Positions 6,926 to 10,429 of a stretch of 10,429 nt of DNA are shown here, one piece after another (positions within the stretch are counted from its first letter, which is position 1; every line of letters starts with the position of its first letter). The notes under the pieces are model-generated. The model had not been told where the DNA came from. It worked only from the letters and a program-made list of their open reading frames with translations, and searched no databases. The stretch comes from Domibacillus sp. (GTDB lineage: Bacteria > Bacillota > Bacilli > Bacillales > Domibacillaceae): contig JAPSKG010000059.1 of NCBI GenBank assembly GCA_031177795.1, forward strand, positions 1 through 10,429, in the 5' to 3' direction. The position numbers and the translations under genes were made by a program.

Positions 6926-8098
6926 AACAATTTATTAGAACGGCTTGAACAGCTTTTTCCCGAAATGGTTGAATTACGGCGTTATTTTCATCAGTATCCC
7001 GAGTTATCTTTTCACGAAGAAAAAACACCTGCAAAGATTGCTGAGTATTTAACCAATCTGGGACTTGAAGTAAAAACTGGTGTAGGCGGAAACGGTGTTA
7101 TCGGTTTAATTCGTGGAGGTAAACCTGGAAAAACGGTGGCACTTAGAGCAGACTTTGATGCGCTTCCTATTCAAGATGAAAAAGAAGTAGAATACAAGTC
7201 TAAAGTACCTGGTGTAATGCATGCATGCGGGCATGATGCCCACACCGCTGCTTTGCTTGCCATTGCAAAAGCTGTATCAGAGGTGAAAAACGAGCTATCC
7301 GGAAATATTGTGCTTATTCATCAATTTGCTGAAGAAATTACGCCCGGCGGAGCTAAACCGATGATTGAAGACGGATGCCTGAACGGCGTAGATGCTATTT
7401 TCGGAACACATATTTGGTCAATGATTCCTTCAGGTGAAATTGGTTTCCGAAGCGGCCCGATTATGGCTGCGGCCGATCGTTTTGAAATTACTGTCTTGGG
7501 GAAAGGCGGCCATGCCGCTACGCCTCATGATACTATTGATCCAATTGCTCTTGGAGTGTCTATTGTCCAGCAGCTGCAGCAAATTATTAGCCGCCGAATT
7601 GACCCTCTTCAACCTGCTGTTTTAACAGTAGCAACATTTCATGCAGGCAACTCTTTTAATGTTATTCCGGATAAAGCAGTAATTGAAGGAACCGTTCGAA
7701 CGTTCGACACAAACATTCAAGACTTTATTATGGAACAAATGGAAAACGTAATAAAATCTGTTTGTGAACAAGGTGGGGCTTCTTATGATTTCCGTTACTC
7801 TAAAGGTTATCCTGCTGTTATCAATCACCTGCCAGAAACAGAATTGCTTGTTCAAAGTGCCATTCCGGTTGTTGGAGAAAAAAATGTAAAAGAAATGGCT
7901 CCAATAATGGGCGGGGAAGACTTTTCTTATTACCTGCAAAAAGTACCTGGCACTTTTTTCTTTACAGGTGCTGGCTCACAAGAAAAAAACGCCATTTATC
8001 CGCATCATCACCCTAAATTTGATATTGATGAGAAATCAATACTGATGGCAGCGAAAGTTCTGCTTTCTGCAGCTCTTGCTTATTTAGAGAAACACTAA
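6923..8098 (+). CDS. M20D-family metallo-amidohydrolase (N-acyl amino acid / hippurate hydrolase type)
   Basis: A 391-residue cytoplasmic zinc/manganese-type hydrolase of peptidase family M20D, which removes acyl groups from N-acyl amino acids or related amides. Motifs: ALRADFDALPI (residues about 73-83) and HACGHDAHTA (100-109). Probable metal ligands are Cys102, His104, Glu138 (next to the likely catalytic base Glu137), His163 (GTHIW) and His362 (in HHHPKFD). The dimerisation (lid) domain spans roughly 183-295 and includes GKGGHAATPH (193-202). Length is normal (about 380-400), with no export signal. It is similar to Bacillus YhaA-like amidohydrolases; members range from IAA-amino acid hydrolases to N-acetyldiaminopimelate deacetylases, and the substrate cannot be decided here. 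The gene stands alone, with GGAGG before the ATG and a terminator after it. Confidence 0.92.
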   Translation: MNNLLERLEQLFPEMVELRRYFHQYPELSFHEEKTPAKIAEYLTNLGLEVKTGVGGNGVIGLIRGGKPGKTVALRADFDALPIQDEKEVEYKSKVPGVMHACGHDAHTAALLAIAKAVSEVKNELSGNIVLIHQFAEEITPGGAKPMIEDGCLNGVDAIFGTHIWSMIPSGEIGFRSGPIMAAADRFEITVLGKGGHAATPHDTIDPIALGVSIVQQLQQIISRRIDPLQPAVLTVATFHAGNSFNVIPDKAVIEGTVRTFDTNIQDFIMEQMENVIKSVCEQGGASYDFRYSKGYPAVINHLPETELLVQSAIPVVGEKNVKEMAPIMGGEDFSYYLQKVPGTFFFTGAGSQEKNAIYPHHHPKFDIDEKSILMAAKVLLSAALAYLEKH

Positions 8099-8121
8099 TT
8101 TTTATTTACTCAAGGAAAACT

Positions 8122-8159
8122 AGCCAACTCTCAATGAAATAAAAGAGAGTTGGCTTTTT
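8122..8159 (+). terminator. Intrinsic terminator of the amidohydrolase gene
   Basis: An 11-bp stem, AGCCAACTCTC (8122-8132) with GAGAGTTGGCT (8145-8155), has a 12-base A-rich loop and is followed by T to 8159. Confidence 0.9.
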
Positions 8160-8241
8160 AATTGATTTTTTTCATGGAACTAAAAAAACCCTCGCTCTCA
8201 TTTAAGTGGCAGGAGGATTTTTGTGCAACTTTTCTTGCAAG

Positions 8242-8270
8242 TGATAAGCAACCGTTTTGTTTGCTTATCA
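8242..8270. repeat. Perfect 10-bp hairpin overlapping the end of the small membrane protein gene
   Basis: TGATAAGCAA (8242-8251) and TTGCTTATCA (8261-8270) are separated by 9 bases. The right arm contains the TGA stop (minus strand) of the 8268-8699 gene. There is no clean T-run directly after the stem on the minus strand; on the plus strand an interrupted T-rich tract follows. It may slow RNA decay or act as a weak terminator. Confidence 0.6.
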
Positions 8271-8699
8271 ATTTATTTTCTTTTCTAACTGTTTTTCTTC
8301 AGCTGTTAATTTCTTGAACCCTTTTCTTGCTTGGTACCATGCTGCCAGGCATAAAACAGCTAGCGGCGCGCAAAACCAAATAAAAAAATTTCCCCCTTGT
8401 GAATAAACTGGCAAGAAAATAAAAGAGACACTTAATAAATAAAGAAAAAAAACTAGATAACTTATCTGACTTCCTTTGTAAAAAGGAAACGCTATCTTAA
8501 TGTTTTTGTTTTTTATTTCTTTGTCTGCGCGGTAAAACGCATAAAATGAGGTAAACAAGCAAACGGAAAATACCGGAAGTAAGTAAATATAAACTGGAGC
8601 CACAAGAATACATAAATAAAAGCTTAACAACAAAACCAGTCCACCTATCACTAATGGAGGTATTACCTTGTAAAGGCTTACAACTTTATCAGACTGCAT
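8268..8699 (-). CDS. Small four-helix membrane protein, family not recognised
   Basis: A 143-residue protein with four predicted membrane segments, about residues 10-33, 35-56, 79-99 and 104-122. A charged loop between helices 2 and 3 (RADKEIKNKNIK, about 57-68) and a Lys/Glu-rich tail (124-143) are probably cytoplasmic. By the positive-inside rule both termini would be inside. It has no signal peptidase site, no metal-binding motif and no family signature I can name. The start is well supported by GGAGGG (minus; plus 8707-8712) 7 bases before ATG. It is single-gene: the aldolase gene upstream on the same strand ends with its own terminator. TATTAT on the minus strand near 8740 may be a -10, but the -35 is poor. 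Codons are AT-rich like the flanking DNA. Reality as a gene is likely; function unknown. Confidence 0.75.
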   Translation of the reverse strand: MQSDKVVSLYKVIPPLVIGGLVLLLSFYLCILVAPVYIYLLPVFSVCLFTSFYAFYRADKEIKNKNIKIAFPFYKGSQISYLVFFLYLLSVSFIFLPVYSQGGNFFIWFCAPLAVLCLAAWYQARKGFKKLTAEEKQLEKKIN

Positions 8700-8866
8700 T
8701 GCGCACCCTCCTCACCTTTTACCTTTTTTGTTCCTATATAATATGCTTCTACATTTAATTTCATTACTTTGTCATATTTCAAAAGAATAAAAAAGTTAGA
8801 AAAGATGAAAATGGGGAACAACGAAACAAAAACCCATGCTTTATTATTTTTATTTAATTGAAATGG

Positions 8867-8897
8867 AAAAAAGGCACCTCAATTTAAGAGGTGCCTT
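8867..8897 (-). terminator. Intrinsic terminator of the aldolase-domain gene
   Basis: On the minus strand, AAGGCACCTC pairs with GAGGTGCCTT (plus 8888-8897 and 8871-8880) across a 7-base loop. The T-run (plus A 8867-8872) overlaps the descending arm. The hairpin lies 12 bases after the stop codon. Confidence 0.92.
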
Positions 8898-8908
8898 AAT
8901 CATTTAAC

Positions 8909-9868
8909 TTATTTTGATGCCGGAGCCGGGGCCGCTTCAGGTGAAGTCACTTTATCATAAAAGTTTACGAACTTGTCGCGGTCTTCGCTATCACGGTAAG
9001 CCATCGCAACACGCGGATGTTCGTTTAAAATTCCTGAAATCATGTAAGGAATGATGTAACCCCACTCCCATTTTTGGCGCATTTCTAACATATGCTTTTC
9101 AATCACGCCTAAAACAGGCTTCATTTCATAGCTTGGTTTTGGAATGTAGCTTACAAGAAGTTCTGTGTTACAATTTCCAGCCGCACGCCCCATTCCATAA
9201 ACAGAAGAATCAAGGAATGTTACTCCATTGCGAAGTGCAGTTAATGTATTGGCAAAAGCCAATTGCAAATTATTATGCGTATGAATTCCAAGTTGTTTGT
9301 TAGGCAGCATTGATTTAAACTTTTTCACTTGATGTTCAATGTCTGCAGGTTCTAAGCTTCCAAAAGAGTCTACAATGTAAACCACATCTACCGGGCTTTG
9401 TTTCACCATTTCAAACGCTTCAATTAGCTGGTGTTCAGGCACGCTAGATAAAGCCATAATATTAAGTGACGTTTCGTAGCCCAAGTCATGGAACATTTGG
9501 ACAAGTTCCAATCCCTTATCTACTTCACGGATGTAGCAAGCTACCCGAATCATGTCCAACATGCTTTCTTCTCGCGGCAAAATGTCATTTGGATCTACGC
9601 GCCCGATATCAACAAGAGCAGAAAGTTTTGTGAATTTTTTTTCAGGAATAATTTCTTTCAGGAAGTTATCATCAAGAAATCTCCATGGATTAGGCTCAGT
9701 GGCATTTAAAAGCCTTGCAGAATTTTTATAGCCGATTTCCATATATTCAACACCTGATGCACTTAAGCCATTGTACAAGTCTTGAACAAACTCGACGCTA
9801 AAATCCCAATTGTTAACTAAACCACCATCACGAATAGTACAGTCTATAATTTTGCTGTTGTTTTCCAT
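8909..9868 (-). CDS. HMGL-like aldolase catalytic-domain protein
   Basis: A 319-residue TIM-barrel protein of the DRE-TIM / HMG-CoA lyase-like superfamily, akin to 4-hydroxy-2-oxovalerate aldolases and 2-isopropylmalate synthases. N-terminal DCTIRDGG (residues 9-16) supplies the Arg13-Asp14 pair. Asp14 and the HTH pair in GIHTHNN (His196, His198) are the expected divalent-metal ligands. GMGRAAGNCNTE (225-236) is the barrel signature loop. The barrel ends near 240, and a helical extension (about 250-305) is followed by an Ala/Pro tail (SPEAAPAPASK). There is no regulatory LeuA-like domain and no partner dehydrogenase (DmpF-type) beside it, so pathway and substrate are unknown. The start is supported by GGGAGGAAG (minus) nine bases upstream. 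The gene is transcribed alone from a strong promoter (9972-10001), in the same direction as the rrn operons. Confidence 0.88.
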   Translation of the reverse strand: MENNSKIIDCTIRDGGLVNNWDFSVEFVQDLYNGLSASGVEYMEIGYKNSARLLNATEPNPWRFLDDNFLKEIIPEKKFTKLSALVDIGRVDPNDILPREESMLDMIRVACYIREVDKGLELVQMFHDLGYETSLNIMALSSVPEHQLIEAFEMVKQSPVDVVYIVDSFGSLEPADIEHQVKKFKSMLPNKQLGIHTHNNLQLAFANTLTALRNGVTFLDSSVYGMGRAAGNCNTELLVSYIPKPSYEMKPVLGVIEKHMLEMRQKWEWGYIIPYMISGILNEHPRVAMAYRDSEDRDKFVNFYDKVTSPEAAPAPASK

Positions 9869-9926
9869 AATAATAACTTCCTCCCAATTCTCCTGCTTAT
9901 TTATCAGCTTGCTTTTTTACTTTCGC

Positions 9927-9950
9927 GCTTTTATGCTTTTATGCTTTTAT
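9927..9950 (-). repeat. Three perfect tandem 8-bp repeats in the aldolase gene leader
   Basis: On the minus strand ATAAAAGC is repeated three times without spacing; related AAAAAGC follows a little further on. The array lies in the untranslated leader, between the promoter (start near 9965) and the ribosome site (plus 9878-9885). Confidence 0.85.
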
Positions 9951-9971
9951 GCACTAAAATATCTTAATACG

Positions 9972-10001
9972 GTTATATCATGTTTTTATGAAAGGTGTCA
10001 A
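9972..10001 (-). promoter_or_regulatory. Strong sigma-A promoter of the aldolase-domain gene
   Basis: On the minus strand: TTGACA (perfect -35, plus 9996-10001), an 18-base spacer ending in TGA, then TATAAC (plus 9972-9977), an extended -10. The predicted start near 9965 gives a leader of about 97 bases. Confidence 0.82.
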
Positions 10002-10044
10002 TCTATTTTCCAAAATTTCACCTCAGAAAAATAAATAAATCCAT

Positions 10045-10068
10045 TTACCAAACAAAATTGTTAGGTAA
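10045..10068. repeat. Imperfect 24-bp inverted repeat upstream of the aldolase promoter
   Basis: TTACCaAACAAa and aTTGTTaGGTAA are reverse complements except at two positions. The repeat lies about 44 bases upstream of the -35 box of the minus-strand promoter and 235 bases beyond the rrn terminator. It could be a dimeric regulator site. On the plus strand TTTTT follows, but the stem is too AT-rich to be a convincing terminator. Confidence 0.45.
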
Positions 10069-10302
10069 TTTTTATAATTTGAAAAAAACAGTAAATTTTC
10101 TGCGGAATTTTATTAAGAGGACTTCTGTTGTTACTTCGGCTATTTTTATTTTTGTTATAGCAGACCATTAAAAAAATTGTGATCCATTGTTTTTATTTTT
10201 TCTTATTACACTATTTTCAAAAAAACTTGGTGCTTTTTTTGCTGTTTCACTTATAGGTTTCCCTGAAAATTCAGCCTTTTTCCTGGAAGATGATTCCTAT
10301 AC
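10069..10302. other. Intergenic stretch between rrn terminator and aldolase upstream region
   Basis: Very AT-rich. I see no gene, tRNA or strong hairpin here. The plus-strand open frame that starts in this stretch runs into the 5S gene and has no ribosome site. Confidence 0.5.
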
Positions 10303-10330
10303 AAAAAAGAACAGCGGCTGCTGTTCTTTT
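10303..10330 (-). terminator. Intrinsic terminator of the right rRNA operon
   Basis: On the minus strand AAAAGAACAGC pairs with GCTGTTCTTTT (plus 10320-10330 and 10305-10315) across a 4-base loop and continues into a U-tail. It begins only about five bases after the 5S 3' end, so 5S is the last gene of this operon and no tRNA follows it. Confidence 0.93.
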
Positions 10331-10335
10331 GGTTT

Positions 10336-10429
<94 letters not shown>

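Noticed and set aside
8175..8222. Possible hairpin between AAAAAACCCTC and GGAGGATTTTT
   Set aside because: Pairing is short with a mismatch and a long loop; the clear terminator at 8122-8159 already ends the amidohydrolase transcript.
9810..10034. Plus-strand open frame covering the aldolase gene start and promoter
   Set aside because: It overlaps the well-supported aldolase start, leader repeats and promoter, has low-complexity hydrophobic translation and no ribosome site.

Overview
The window looks like chromosomal DNA from a low-GC Bacillales (Bacillaceae-type) bacterium. The evidence is strong AAGGAGG ribosome sites, sigma-A type promoters, U-tailed hairpin terminators, a Bacillus-like 5S rRNA, and a formate dehydrogenase locus arranged like yrhF / yrhE / yrhD of Bacillus subtilis. 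The species cannot be told from this sequence.

Layout. Both ends belong to ribosomal RNA operons on the minus strand. At the left edge (about 1-145) is the promoter and 5' leader of an rRNA operon that runs out of the window. At the right edge (10303-10429) are a truncated 5S rRNA and the terminator of a second operon pointing the same way. The window is therefore the gene island between two tandem, co-oriented rrn operons. From left to right the island holds: a MATE-family efflux transporter (+); a DUF2294/MpsC-family protein (-), which shares a bidirectional terminator with the transporter; a two-gene operon (+) for a Mo/W-bisMGD formate dehydrogenase and its DUF1641 partner; a GXWXG/DUF4334 protein (+) with its own extended -10 promoter; an M20D-family amidohydrolase (+); a small four-helix membrane protein (-) that I do not recognise; and an HMGL-like aldolase-domain protein (-) with a near-consensus promoter and a repeat-bearing leader.

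How they work together. The clear functional unit is the formate locus. The 976-residue catalytic protein carries a 2Fe-2S domain, a His/Cys cluster motif, a two-cluster ferredoxin domain and the Mo/W active-site domain with cysteine as the metal ligand. The DUF1641 protein follows 12 bases later, with its Shine-Dalgarno sequence overlapping the upstream stop codon. In B. subtilis such pairs (called ForCE) pass electrons from formate to menaquinone. The divergent DUF2294 gene is the yrhF-like neighbour. A long U-tailed hairpin sits immediately before the dehydrogenase ribosome site and looks like an attenuator. The other genes appear to be independent single-gene units.

I saw no CRISPR array, insertion sequence, prophage, toxin-antitoxin or defence module. 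The points most worth a second look are regulatory (the fdh leader hairpin, the aldolase leader repeats, the 10045-10068 inverted repeat) and biochemical (Gln next to the catalytic Cys in the formate dehydrogenase, and the two solitary genes of unknown function).
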